Shown here: piece after piece, positions 46,967 through 57,453 of the stretch | Position numbering within the stretch: position 1 is the first letter of the stretch | Layout: each line of letters begins with the position of its first letter | DNA from: Humulus lupulus | Lineage: Eukaryota > Streptophyta > Magnoliopsida > Rosales > Cannabaceae | Direction of reading: 5' to 3' | DNA: 64,000 nt | NCBI RefSeq assembly: GCF_963169125.1 | Contig: NC_084798.1 | Location: 175,179,980 to 175,243,979, forward strand | Notes under the pieces: model-generated | Database searches by the model: none | What the model was told of the DNA's origin: nothing | What the model saw: the letters and a program-made list of their open reading frames with translations, nothing else | Position numbers and translations under genes: made by a program

Positions 46967-48151
46967 TGTTATATTATTTTATAATATAATGTAATATTAT
47001 ATTATTTTATAATATAATGTTTTTGATTAAATAAATGTGACAAAGAGTGTCACATATTGTAACATATAATAGAGAGTTACAATATTTAGATATATGAGAA
47101 ATATCCAAATATATAACATATTTGGTGTTACAAATTCAGATACAAAATTGTAACTTCCAAATATTACCCTTAATTATGTAAATTTTTTGTTACACAATAT
47201 TGAGATGAATTTCTTAAAGCCATATGTCAAATAGTAGTTAGATATATGATTTTAACCCCTAATAATGTGTTTGGGGGTTACAAAATCAATTGGGAGGGTG
47301 TTGGACCTGTTTGGAAAAACAGCACAAAAATATGTGCTGAAAATTGTCAGTGGCAACGGCCATAGGAAGTTGGTGGCTGCGGCCTGTGGGACAGAGAGCA
47401 GTGGTCGCGGCCACTAATGTCCCTGGTTGCAGCCACAGATGCATTTTCTGACCAAATATTTCCAGTTTTTCCAATCTTTTGGAACGGTTCCAAAAACCCA
47501 AATAACTCACAAATCTCACATTTAATTCCATAAACATCCAATTAATCATTGGTAACAGCCATGGGGTTGGTGGAATTTGAAATTCAAAGGGTCTCTCTAA
47601 ACTCTATAAATAGGAGCCTATTGCTCATTTGAAATACAAAAAATTTTCTATCCACTAGAGCATTTGGCTAGAAACACCTAAAGGCTTGATTATTCCAAAA
47701 AGAATTTCCAAAATATGTAAGAGATCTCTTAGTGCTTTAGTTAAAGGGAAATAAGCTTTTGGACAAAGGTCGCAAACCTTGTTCAAGTTGGTGATCCCCA
47801 ACACTCTTCACTTTAGTAGTGTGAGTGTGAGTAGTTTGTCTTTTGTTTTTTTTTCTTTTCTTTTATTCCATTGGTTTTCATCTTCATATTCTTCTTCTCT
47901 ATTTACTTGTATTTCTTTTTTAGAGTTGTAATCTTATCTTTTCTTTTGTTACAAACACTTTTGCATTATTTGTATCTTTTGCTTAGAGTTGTACTTCACC
48001 ATTCTCTTCTTCTAATCATTCTCTTATTTATTTGTATTTTCCGTTATACAGTTGTAACACTATTTAATCAATCTAATATTTATTTGTAATATTTTGTCTA
48101 GAGTTGTATTTTCTTACCAAGTTCCTTTGAGGAAAATATATTTTCCTAACA
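46967..48151 (+). mobile_element. 3' LTR of Copia element (1,185 bp)
   Basis: Aligns to 39348-40507. The first ~30 bases are duplicated in tandem at its start. TATAAATAGG at 47605-47614. Confidence 0.88.
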
Positions 48152-48160
48152 AATTTCTTA

Positions 48161-49396
48161 AAATACCAGAACAAGAATGTGTGACTTGCCTCCTGATCTA
48201 ATAACCTAATCCTAAAAGAAGTATTTTTGTAAACCTAATCTTAGTTTTTCATAATTAATTAATTCCTAATAATCAAGAATACACAATTACCATCATATCC
48301 CCCATCTAAGCTTCCTTATGAAACCATTGGAGATCTTTTTAGTAATTCATCCTTAAGTTAATAGTTTTGCCTTTTCTTAATTACATTCCCTTCCATAAAT
48401 CTTATATTTATAATTTGACCTCCATAACTTAATTATTATAACATTTAGGCCCCTAATACTTAAAGGGATCGTGCTTTGCCGCTGTCATACATATGCATAT
48501 GATAATCATGAAATAAATCACATATTATCATGAAATTTAAAAGAAAAAAAATTCATATATGCATCTAATAAATTACCAAATTCCCTTCACATGCCAAATC
48601 ACCAAAATACCCATAAAATGTAAAGGTGAACATTACATTATAGAATTCTACAATACCTCAAAGGCACCCCAAGCCAAGGTTTATATTTTTATGCTAATGC
48701 CATTGTTCATTTACAACTAAAATTGTTTCTTCATGCAGATTGGGGTACATGCATAGACACTCGATGTTCCATTTATGGCTATTGTGTTTTTCTTGGCCAA
48801 TATCTCACGTCATGAAAGTCAAAGAAGCAAAAAAAGGTTTCTCACTCTTCAGGTGAAGCTGAATATCGAGGTATGGCAAATCCAACATGTGAGGTACTTT
48901 GGCTCACTGCCATCGTCAAAGACATTCAGCAAGACTTCACTTCCAGCTTTACTTTATTGCGACAACAATACTGCAATCCACATCTCCGAGAATCCAGTTT
49001 ATCATGAAAGGACTAAGCATGTTGAAATAGATTGTAGGTCTCCAATGGCATTATCAAGATGATACATGTATCCAAAACAAACTTAGATGATGTATTAACT
49101 AAGGTTTTATTCTCCTCTCATTTTCATGATATTGTATCCAAGATGGGTTTAAAAAATAATGCACACTCCATCTTGAAGAGGCCTATTAGATACTCATTCT
49201 GTTAATTAGCTTTAGTTAGTTGTAGTTAGCTTTAGTTAGTTGTAGTTAGCCTTAGTTAGCTGTCCTTCTCTATTTTAATACTGTTGATTAGTTACAGCTA
49301 ATGACAACGGTAACCTTTTTTAACCAAGTACATAAATATCATATAAAGAGGGATTTCCCTCTATAAATACCGATTGATTCAATCAATGAAAACAAA
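48161..49396 (+). repeat. Direct repeat A with Copia RNase H relic
   Basis: 1.24 kb, highly similar to 53211-54422. The first 490 bases are AT-rich and unidentified. From about 48650 it encodes the end of a different Copia pol: YLKGTPSQGLYFYAN, then [39 protein letters not shown] and, later, HVSKTNLDDVLTKVLF. An LTR-like tail follows (TATTAGATACTC... CAATCAATGAAAAC). Frameshifts and stops break the coding part. Confidence 0.85.
49201..49262. repeat. Small tandem array (TTAGTTAG type)
   Basis: About three ~20-bp units (AGCTTTAGTTAGTTGTAGTT) in repeat A; repeat B has a single unit at 54272-54290. Confidence 0.8.
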
Positions 49397-49636
49397 TACC
49401 TAAGTTGTTAGTTTTATAATACTTAAATACCTAAATCTTTTTTTTTGCTGTGAAAATACCTTTCGTCAACAATCATTGGCATCTGTAGGTACCTGACCGT
49501 CAAGTGCCATGTATAGGTACACGTGGTAATTTGTAATTGGTCCACGCAATTTTAAATAGGCCAGGTCAGCTAATGAATGCCACATCACTATTATTTGAAA
49601 CTAAAAACTAAAAACTTAACCACTGGAAAAACAAAA
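49394..49636 (+). repeat. MULE left terminal inverted repeat
   Basis: Matches the reverse complement of 52932-53210, including ATCATTGGCATCT, GGTACCTGACCG, AAGTGCCATGTA and GGTACACGTGG in order. It carries an internal copy of GTGAAAATACC. Confidence 0.88.
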
Positions 49637-49710
49637 AAATTAAAAACCCCATCCTTCGTGTATCATTTGAAGAACACGAAGGTCTAGGGCATAAGAGTTC
49701 CAATGTGACC

Positions 49711-50228
49711 ATGGAACAATGGAGCTGCAATTGTCGGCCATCGAAAGCAGTCGTCATCAAGACTTCTTGGACCAACGATAATCCTGGAAGAAGATTCAAG
49801 TGCTGCCATAAGTATCGGGTGTGGTTAATTTGTAGTTTTTTTTTTTTTAAATTTTTGGTTTGTTCATCTCTTCTTAACTTCTACTGGTTTGATGATTTCT
49901 TTTGCATTTATAGAGTAATGGTGGTTGTGGGTATTTCTGCTGGTTAGACCCTCATATGTGCGCCCAAAGCATTGTGGTCATACCTGGGTTGTTGAGAAAA
50001 ATTAAACAGTTGGATGATGAACTTGCTTCTAGAAACACACATGCTAATTGGAGCACACAACAAGCTTTGAGTGATCTTTCTGTGGGAGAAGATATGATTT
50101 TTGTATCTGATGCTGATTGCAAGGATGGAGTACAACATAAAGATGGAGTTAGGGTGGTAAAAAGTAATAAAAAATTATGGGCTGTTGCCATTGTAGTAGT
50201 TTTAATATGTATCAACAAATGGTTTTAA
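49711..50228 (+). CDS. GRF zinc-finger / C-terminal membrane-anchor protein inside MULE
   Basis: Exon 1 is 49711-49818 (MEQWSCNCRPSKAV...). The intron 49819-49913 (GTGTGG...TTATAG, 95 bp) is phase 0. Exon 2 is 49914-50228. The 140-residue product has a GRF-type zinc finger: CNC (residues 6-8), TSWTNDNPGRRFKCC, then across the splice site NGGCGYFCWLDP. A coiled-coil-like LLRKIKQLDDELASR follows. It ends with a basic residue pair and a hydrophobic helix (LWAVAIVVVLICI), resembling plant proteins annotated as At4g04775-like. No stop or frameshift is present, unlike the transposase. GRF fingers bind single-stranded nucleic acid in other proteins; its role here is unknown. The ATG at 49711 was chosen because it starts the domain; no earlier in-frame ATG is needed. 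Confidence 0.75.
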
Positions 50229-50735
50229 GTTATGGGATATCATTGTAATGTTTTGTTGTCAATTATGATTCAATTTGCCAGACCCTTTTGTAAGTGTTAT
50301 TTTTTTAAATTGAATTTGATGGTTTATGTTTAATCTGATGGTTTTAAGTTTTATACTTGTATTGTGCAATTCCTAAAGTAAACAAATAAACAAGTGTACT
50401 TCATTAAGATGCAATACCAAAGTAAGAACCAGAACAAGATAGTATTGACATCAAGTTTAAAGGCCATGTTGTCCATAACTAGCAAACAAAGTAAGATCTA
50501 ATGCCTATTTGGTTTACATCAAGTGTAAAGGCCATGTTTCCCATAGCTATCAAAAAAATAAGACCTAGTGAAGTCAAGTATTCACAAAAACATCAAAAGT
50601 CCCTAACTAGACATAAATTAGTTCATTCCTTTTCTTCAAAAACTTTGTCAAAAGAGAACACTCTTCTAGCATGTTGTCTAAGCATGTTGTGTGGACCTAG
50701 TCGAAGGACCACCTTGCTGAGAAATGTCATGTTGT
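50229..50735. other. Spacer between the two convergent MULE genes
   Basis: AT-rich, contains two copies of a 'caagt(t/g)taaaggccatgtt' phrase (50452-50468, 50519-50536). Presumed 3' UTRs. Confidence 0.6.
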
Positions 50736-52757
50736 CTAGCTCGAGTTCTGAGACCCCCTTGCTGAGAAAAAATTTTGCTTTTGCTTTGTCAATCGTTTTT
50801 TTCTTTTCTTTGTTGCTTCAGTGGGATTTGCAGCCGGTGGCCTACCCCCTTTTCTTTTAGCAGAAACCTAACAAATAAAAAATTCATGAAGTTAATCTGG
50901 TGTAATCTTTTATCAAAAGACATGACCAAGCAATGTAGAAATTGTTATAATAATGCATTACCTGAGCATTTGTTGGGTTGGGGCATGTTTTGCTTGTGTG
51001 TTCTGGCTATTTGCACTTTTTGCATAAGTTGATCTGACCAAACCTTCAGGATTTTGTTGAACTTGGGGGTGGTTCATCAGACTCTCTTCTTTTGGCCTTT
51101 TTTGGTCTCCCTGGTAGATTAGTTTCAAAAGGTGGGTAATTAGGGTTCAAACCAGTCTCTTGCCACTGCTCTGGGCTTGGCATAGGGTATATGATTCCTG
51201 CATAAGCTTTCAGAAATGTCTTTTTCTTATAACATTCATGGATATAGTCCATTATCTCTTCCCCACTTGTCCATATGGCAGTCAATGCATGACCACACGG
51301 GATACCAGTGAGTTGAAATCTTCGGCAACCGCAAGTCCTTTTTTGCAAATCAACATCAAATGACTCATTGTTTGGGCAGTCAACTTGAAATTGATAAGTT
51401 GCAGCCCTAGTAATCAAACAATTCTTGGCAATATTCTTCTTCCTCTCCACAACTTGCAATATTCTTTTCCCCATGGGATGTATCCACTTCTTCAGACTTT
51501 CCCTCTTATTGAAAAACCAACTCATTAGCCACTAATGAATCTTTTCCAACAAAGTAATTATCGGCTTGTCTCTGGCATCAACTATTGCAGCATTAAAGAT
51601 TCGCACAGGTTGTTTAACAACATATCACATTTCACCATTTCACTAAAATGTGACCTGAACCACTCGGATGGAGTCTTTAGTGCCAAACAGTTGTAAGCAT
51701 TTTCACTAGTTTCCCTTAACTCTCTCGTCCTCTTTTGAAACTCTAGAATAGTGGTTGTCTTTGCTACTTCCCATAGTTGTTGTTTCAATAACAAACCTGG
51801 ATGGTCTTTTGTGAAGTTAGAATGCAAGTGCCTAACACAATTTCTCATCTCTGCACCCTTAAAAAAGAAGCAATAGCATTCTCCAACCCTTTCTGCCTAT
51901 CGCTCATCATAGCAAACTGAGAAGGTTTGCCAATATCTAGATCTTTCCTTAACAATTTTAAAAACCAAGACGAAGTGTTAGTGTTTTCTTTCTCACAAGT
52001 GTTAGGGGGAGGGTCAGGTATATGGGGTACTGCAGTAGGGTGTTCCTTCCATTCCAAACCAAATGTAGCCTCAGCTAGGACCAAATACACTTCAACCTCT
52101 AATATTCTCTTGACATCCATTTCATTAAGTATTTCTGAAGCTTCCTTAGGCCCAACAACCATCTTCCCAGCGCTAAGATGCTTCCCATGTGGCTTATATA
52201 GAAACCCAAAAGGCATAGGCCTAATTTGCTAGCAATATCCTCTAACACAAGCCTACTAAATTTTCTCTTCGAAACATTGTCAAAGTAGTCTATTTTCCCT
52301 TTCTCATATCTTTCATTACCAAAGGGTGTGAACCAATGCCCCCTATGATGTAATTTGACTATAAACTTCCCAGAATTTTCACCTGTGTAAACTAAAGTAC
52401 AATATGCACCAAAGCAGTTGTACACAGGGAGCAAACCAAGTCAAAAGTAGTAATAATGCATAAAATAGTCATCAAAGAATTAGATGCACTATTTTACTCC
52501 ACAAAAAAATTCCAAAACACCAAAATTGTCACATAGAGATTCCCCCAAAATCCATACGTATGGACCCCACTTTCTATTCTTAAATATGCTTTAAAGCATC
52601 TCCACCACCCCCTTTACCCCAACAAAATTGATATAAAATATGTAAAGAAAATGAACTCATTTAGAACCCCCAAAACACAGACAAAAAATTTGAAATGGGT
52701 TCTAGCAAACTTACCGTACATCGGTGGTGGGTCGTTAGGTCCCCTACGTTTTGCCAT
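50736..52757 (-). pseudogene. MULE transposase gene, frameshifted and internally deleted
   Basis: Exon 1 (52757-52715, MAKRRGPNDPPPMY) joins exon 2 at 52382 through a GTAAGT...ACACAG intron of 332 bp in phase 1. The N-terminal domain follows (GKFIVKLHHRGHWF, GKIDYFDNVSKRKFS), then, after a frameshift near 52200, KRILEVEVYLVLAEATFGLEW. The middle of the catalytic DDE core appears lost. The text resumes with SSWFLKLLRKDLDI, MMSDRQKGLENAI and TPSEWFRSHFSEMVKCD. The SWIM zinc finger is CGCRRFQLTGIPCGHA (near 51300). A CCHC knuckle CKKCK..EHTSKTC (near 51000) precedes a 94-bp intron (50961-50868). The last exon is Lys-rich with GGRPPAANP and stops at 50736. Several stops are present, so the gene is dead. 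Confidence 0.88.
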
Positions 52758-52931
52758 AGTGATCGTCATCAACGTCTGCAACTCGGTTCGTCTTCATCCT
52801 TCGTCTGAATGCTTTGAAGTCGTTTCTTCCTTCTTCGTCTGAATGCCCTACCCCTTTCGTTTGGAGATTCTCCAGTCATTTCTTCACGTTTCCTTCTTCC
52901 TCATTCAGATGAATGCTCTTCGTCTTCACGT
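52758..52931. other. MULE transposase 5' flank
   Basis: Sequence between the transposase start and the right TIR. It holds imperfect 'cttcgtctgaatgc' repeats and presumably the 5' UTR. Confidence 0.5.
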
Positions 52932-53210
52932 TTGTTTTTCCAATGGTTAAGTTTTTAGTTTTTATTTATATGAGTTTTTAGTTTTTATGAGTTTTTAGTT
53001 TCAAATAATAGTGACGTGTCATTCATTAGGTGACCTGACCTATTTAAAATTACATGGACCAATTATAAATTTCCACGTGTACCTCTACATGGCACTTAAC
53101 GGTCAGGTACCAAAAGATGCCAATGATTATTGACGGAAGATATTTTCACCGCAAAAAAAAAAGAGTTAAGTATTTAAGTGTTATAAAACTAACTTAGGTA
53201 TTTTCACCGC
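52932..53210 (-). repeat. MULE right terminal inverted repeat
   Basis: Inverted relative to 49394-49636. It is longer because of extra copies of an AGTTTTTAGTTTTTAT unit near 52955-53005. Confidence 0.88.
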
Positions 53211-54422
53211 AAATACCAGATCTAGAATGTGTGACTTGCCTCCCGATCTAATAACTTAATCCTAAAATACGTATTTTTGTAGACCTAATCTTAGTTTTCC
53301 ATAATTAATTAAATCTTAATAATCAATAATACACAATTACCATCATATCCCCCTTCTAAGCTTCCTTATGAAACCACTCAAGATCTTTTTAGTAATTCCT
53401 CCTTAAGTTAATAGTTTTGTATTTTCTTAATTACACTTTCTACCATAAAGCTTATATTTATAATTTGACCTCCATAATTTAATTATTATAACATTTAGGC
53501 CTATAATACTTAAAGGGATCGTGCTTTGCCGCTGTCATGCATATGCATATCATAATCATGAAATAAAACATATATTATCATGCATTTAAAAGAAAATAAA
53601 TTCACATATGCATCTACATAAATGACCAAATTCCCTTCACATGCCAAATTACCAAAATACCCATAAAATGTAAAGGCGAATATTACAAGATAGAGTTCTA
53701 CAATACCTCAAAGGCACCCCAAGCCAAGGTTTATATTTTTATGCTAATGTCATTGTTTATTTACAACTAAAATTGTTTGTTCATGTAGATTGGGGTACAT
53801 GCATAGACACTCGACGTTCCATTTATGGATATTGTGTTTTTCTTGGCCAATCTCTCACATCATGGAAGTCAAAGAAGCAAAATACAGTTTCTCGCTCTTC
53901 AGGTGAAGCTGAATATCGAGCCATGGCAAATCCAACATGTGAGGTACTTTGGCTCACTGCCATCGTCAAAGACATTTCGGCAAGACTTCACTTCCAGCTT
54001 TATTTTATTGCGACAACAATACTGCAATCCACATCTCCAAGAATCTAGTTTATCATGAAAGGCTAAGCATGTTGAAATAGATTGTCCCCTAGTTCGGGAA
54101 AAGGTCTCCAATGGCAATATAAAGATGATACATGTATCCAAAACAAACTTAGCTGATGTGTTAACTAAGGTTTTATTCCCCTCTCATTTTCATGATATTG
54201 TATCCAAGATGGGTTTAAAAAATAATGGACACTCCATCTTGAAGAGGCCTATTAGATACTCATTCAGTTAATTAGCTTTAGTTAGTTGTCCTTCTCTATT
54301 TTAGTACTGTTAATTAGTTACAGCTAATCATAGCGGTAACCTTTTGTAACCAAGAACATAAATGCCATATAAAGAGGCATTCCCCTCTGTTACAACCGAT
54401 TGATTCAATCAATGAAAACAAA
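53211..54422 (+). repeat. Direct repeat B with Copia RNase H relic
   Basis: 1.21 kb copy of repeat A. The coding relic is better kept: [32 protein letters not shown] and [20 protein letters not shown] in one frame (53773-54048). It has a 15-base segment (CCCCTAGTTCGGGAA near 54087) missing from A, and it continues past A's end as CAAAGTCTTTCC. Confidence 0.85.
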
Positions 54423-54677
54423 GTCTTTCCTTCTTGGTTTAGCAAACCAATAATGGTGGCCTATATGTCAATTATATGTAACACGACAAAGTAAAATGAA
54501 ACAAAAAAATCTAACATATCATCTAATGACTGATTCAGCAAAAACAAAAATATCATCATATGATCGACCTCTATCGCCTCTAAATAATGTTTCAAAAAGA
54601 CTGTGGACAATATAACTAAACACATAAACAAAATAATATTTTTCAAAATGTCACGTAACTATTTAAGAATCTATAAA
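54423..54677. other. AT-rich unclassified
   Basis: Nothing recognised. Confidence 0.5.
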
Positions 54678-55096
54678 TATATAGGGAAAGTTTTAGGTAA
54701 GAGCATCATTTTTGCTTTAATTAGTGGGGGTATTTTTGTTTTTGTAACATAATGATATTATAACCAAAAAAGATTTATATGATATTGTTCATAGTAAATA
54801 TAGTAGGTATTCCATTAGTTTTCGTAAAATTTCAAATAATTTACATTGCTAAAATTATGGTTCAAACAGTAAGTTGCACGCGTTCCTGATTTTTTTATAC
54901 GAGTGTAAAACAAACTATTTGAACTCTGCATTGTGAAATATTTGGAATTTCTGAAAATTGGGGGATGCCTGCTATGAAGATCATGTAAGCCATCATATAA
55001 AAAAATTGGGTTATAATTCCTCTAGGAATTGAAAGTAGAAAATGCTCTTACAAGTGGGGATAAAAGTGATGCTCCTACCTATGAAGTTCCCTATAT
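54678..55096. mobile_element. Foldback MITE 1 (~420 bp)
   Basis: The ends are inverted repeats: ATATAGGGAAAGTTTTAGGTA with AGAGCATCA at the left, and the reverse complement of AGTGATGCTCCTACCTATGA with GTTCCCTATAT at the right. The inner arms also pair partly (TTCAAATAATTT-like against AACTATTTGAAC). No ORF. Confidence 0.65.
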
Positions 55097-55503
55097 GGGG
55101 AGTTTTGTAGGTAGGGACATTACTTTTGTCCCTAACGATAGGGGCGTTTTTGTTTTCAACACGTAGAAAAATTATAACTCAATTTTTTGATATGACGGTA
55201 TGCAATATAATTATAGCAGACAATCCACCAATTTTTGAAAAAAATCTAAATAATTTATAGTGATGAAAACAATGTTCAAATAATTTATTTTACACATATA
55301 TATATAAAAAAAAACAAGCATGCTTGCAACTCACTATTTGAACTTTGTTTTGGCACCATAAATTATATAAAATTTCCCCACAAATTGGTTGGATGTCTGC
55401 AATAACTACAATGTACACCGTCATATAAAAAAATTGGGATAAAATTTGTCCATGTACCGAAAATAGAGATGTTCTATCTAAGAAAATTCATATTTATAGG
55501 GAG
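55093..55503. mobile_element. Foldback MITE 2 (~410 bp), abutting MITE 1
   Basis: Almost the whole element is one inverted repeat: TGATATGACGGTATGCAATA...CAATGTTCAAATAAT pairs with ATTTGAACTTTGTTTTGGC...GTACACCGTCATAT, with centre near 55310. It is of the same family as MITE 1 and shares the ATAT junction. Confidence 0.7.
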
Positions 55504-55511
55504 ATTTTAAT

Positions 55512-56050
55512 CACTTCAAGAAAAAGAGATTTGCCAACACGTTTTTGCATCAGCAAAAGTCCCCGATTGCGCTAAGAAAAGTAGACACTTTTCCTAGCGT
55601 GTATTTGCATCGGTAAAGACCATCAACAAATGTTCGCCACCAATTGTACTTTTTCCGACACAAAATATCACGCCCCAGAAAAAGTTGCTATCACCAACAA
55701 GTAACGCACCGAGAACAATTACACTCACCAGCAAAATATTTATTAGCCAAAATTGTTAAAAGGACATTGGTTGGTACAATTTTGCATTGAGAATTGCAGG
55801 GACTTTTGCTTGTGCTTTTTTGTGTCGGGAAAAGATGCATTTTTCCCGACACAATTTTATTGATGACAAAAGTTTATGCCGTTAGGCTTTTGCCTGTGCA
55901 AGAAAGTGCTGGTAAAAGATTTTCTATTTTTCTGCGCAAAAAAATTCCAAGAAAAGCCTATACCACACAAAAAAAAAAAATTCCCGGAGAAAAAAAATGC
56001 CGAGAAAAGCCTCTTTTACCAAATATATTTTTTTACATTTTTTATAATTT
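55512..56050 (+). mobile_element. CACTA-like transposon end, truncated
   Basis: CACTTCAAGAAAAAG closely resembles the CACTACAAGAAAA terminus of plant En/Spm elements. It is followed by repeated subterminal words of the type TTTTGCATC(A/G)G(C/T)AAA and GTGTCGGGAAAA in both orientations. No opposite terminus or transposase is visible. Confidence 0.45.
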
Positions 56051-56857
56051 TATTATATTTGATTAAATTGTAATTTTAATAAATAAATATCAAATTTCAT
56101 TTTAAATTAAGACAGCAAATAATTTATAATTACGATTATTAGATTATTACGATCCAATATTACATTAATTGTCTTTTATATAAAAGAACAAAATACTACA
56201 TAAATAGTTGTCATGTAAAAAAAAACTAATGCTAATAATTTTCTTGATAATAAATACTATGAAAATAGAAATAAATGTAAGAGTGAATAAACAAGTTGTC
56301 CTCATCTTTATTTGGATAGGTTTGATCCAACATCATCCAATTCTTGGAATCAAGATCCCCTATCCAATTACCGTGTCTCATAATGTGTCAAACCAATAAA
56401 ATTTTGACACCTTATTTAATTTTGACTTTTCATATTATTAGGGAAGTTAACAGTTTTTTAATGAAAGGAAAATTTAGTGAGGTGTCAGTATTATATAAGT
56501 TAGACACATTATAGGACACGATTATTTGACAAGAGATCTTAGTGGTGGCAGTACTTGAAGAAGGTGGTGCGCCTTTTTCCTCAATAATCTTAAGCCTACC
56601 CAAAACATCACTTAAAATGTACAATTATACCAAATTTAATTATATTATACAATATGTATATATTTATCAATATATAGAACATATTCATATATACACCAGC
56701 ATCATACAAATTTTCTAAACATAATCTAATATATACTCCAAACTATAATATAAAACAACTTTCTAATTACATAGTATTATCAAATCAATAAAATTAAAAT
56801 TGTTTTATTATTACTTTTGAATTAAAATTATTTAAATTTACTAATTTAATTTAACTT
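56051..56857. other. AT-rich stretch with a short inverted repeat
   Basis: Mostly A/T. TTACCGTGTCTCATAATGTG near 56370 and CACATTATAGGACACG near 56505 are an imperfect inverted pair about 150 bases apart, perhaps a decayed MITE. No ORF. Confidence 0.4.
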
Positions 56858-57453
56858 TGTTATCCAAAAAACAAGCACGGGTGACGTGGCAGACGTTTTT
56901 AACACGTGGCTGACACCTGGAAGAAGTCCCGTTCAACCATCGACAAGTGAGATTCCCCTGACGAAACATTTGAAGCTTATATACGACCAGCCTGGTCGTA
57001 TACTCCATATATTTAGATATAATTTTGTACAATTGTAATCATATTTGAGATTATCTCCTATGATCCATTGTGATCTGATTATTTAGGAAAGAAAATATGT
57101 AACTGATTTATGTAATCCTCCTTGAGCCTATAAATAGATAGAAATAGCCCAAGGAAGGGACTTTTGGCTGATTTAAGTTTACGCTTTACAAGAGAATTAA
57201 GGAAATTTTCTTACGATTGTATTATTCATCTCTCATAGGTCTGTGAAACTCAGAGAACCCTAGTTCTTTGATCACTCCTTTGAGAACTGATATCAATAAT
57301 AGCTTAAGTGGACGTAGGTCATTACCAGTTCTTGGGGCCGAACCACTATAACTTTATGTGTCATTTATTGTTTTTGCCATTAGATCCATTTCAACACTTT
57401 ACATCACATCAAGCATTTGACTCCGTGTTAGTTGACCAAATCGAGGGTCAACA
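56858..57453 (+). mobile_element. 5' LTR of plus-strand Tat element (596 bp)
   Basis: TGTTATCC...GGGTCAACA. TATA box at 57129-57137 and the 21-bp palindrome at 56981-57001. Confidence 0.88.

Larger units (their letters stand above)
39348..48151 (+). mobile_element. Full-length but decayed Ty1/Copia element
   Basis: LTRs TGTTATATTA...CCTAACA at 39348-40507 and 46967-48151, gag, protease, integrase, RT and RNase H in Copia order, and a PPT. It is about 7.0 kb without the LTR-like insertion at 40805-42641. Flanking 5-mers (AATCA, AATTT) do not match well, so the TSD is decayed or absent. Numerous stops show old age. Confidence 0.9.
49397..53210. mobile_element. Mutator-like element (MULE), 3.8 kb, two convergent genes
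   Basis: Long terminal inverted repeats (about 49394-49636 and 52932-53210). A MULE transposase gene starts just inside the right TIR on the minus strand, and a GRF zinc-finger gene starts just inside the left TIR on the plus strand, ending tail to tail. The right end is GCGGTGAAAATACCTAAG read inward; the left end lacks the first ~14 bases. An 8-bp CAAATACC at both edges (49393-49400, 53210-53217) is a possible TSD, but it overlaps TIR sequence. Confidence 0.88.

Noticed and set aside
48720..48742. Splice acceptor (TTCATGCAG) suggesting a host exon built from Copia RNase H
   Set aside because: The RNase H coding text continues upstream across the site in frame (YLKGTPSQGLYFYAN to HADWG), so it is ordinary element sequence.
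48161..54422. Repeats A and B as LTRs of a composite element
   Set aside because: They contain pol coding sequence and an LTR-like tail and lack TG...CA ends and PBS/PPT partners; the middle is a MULE.
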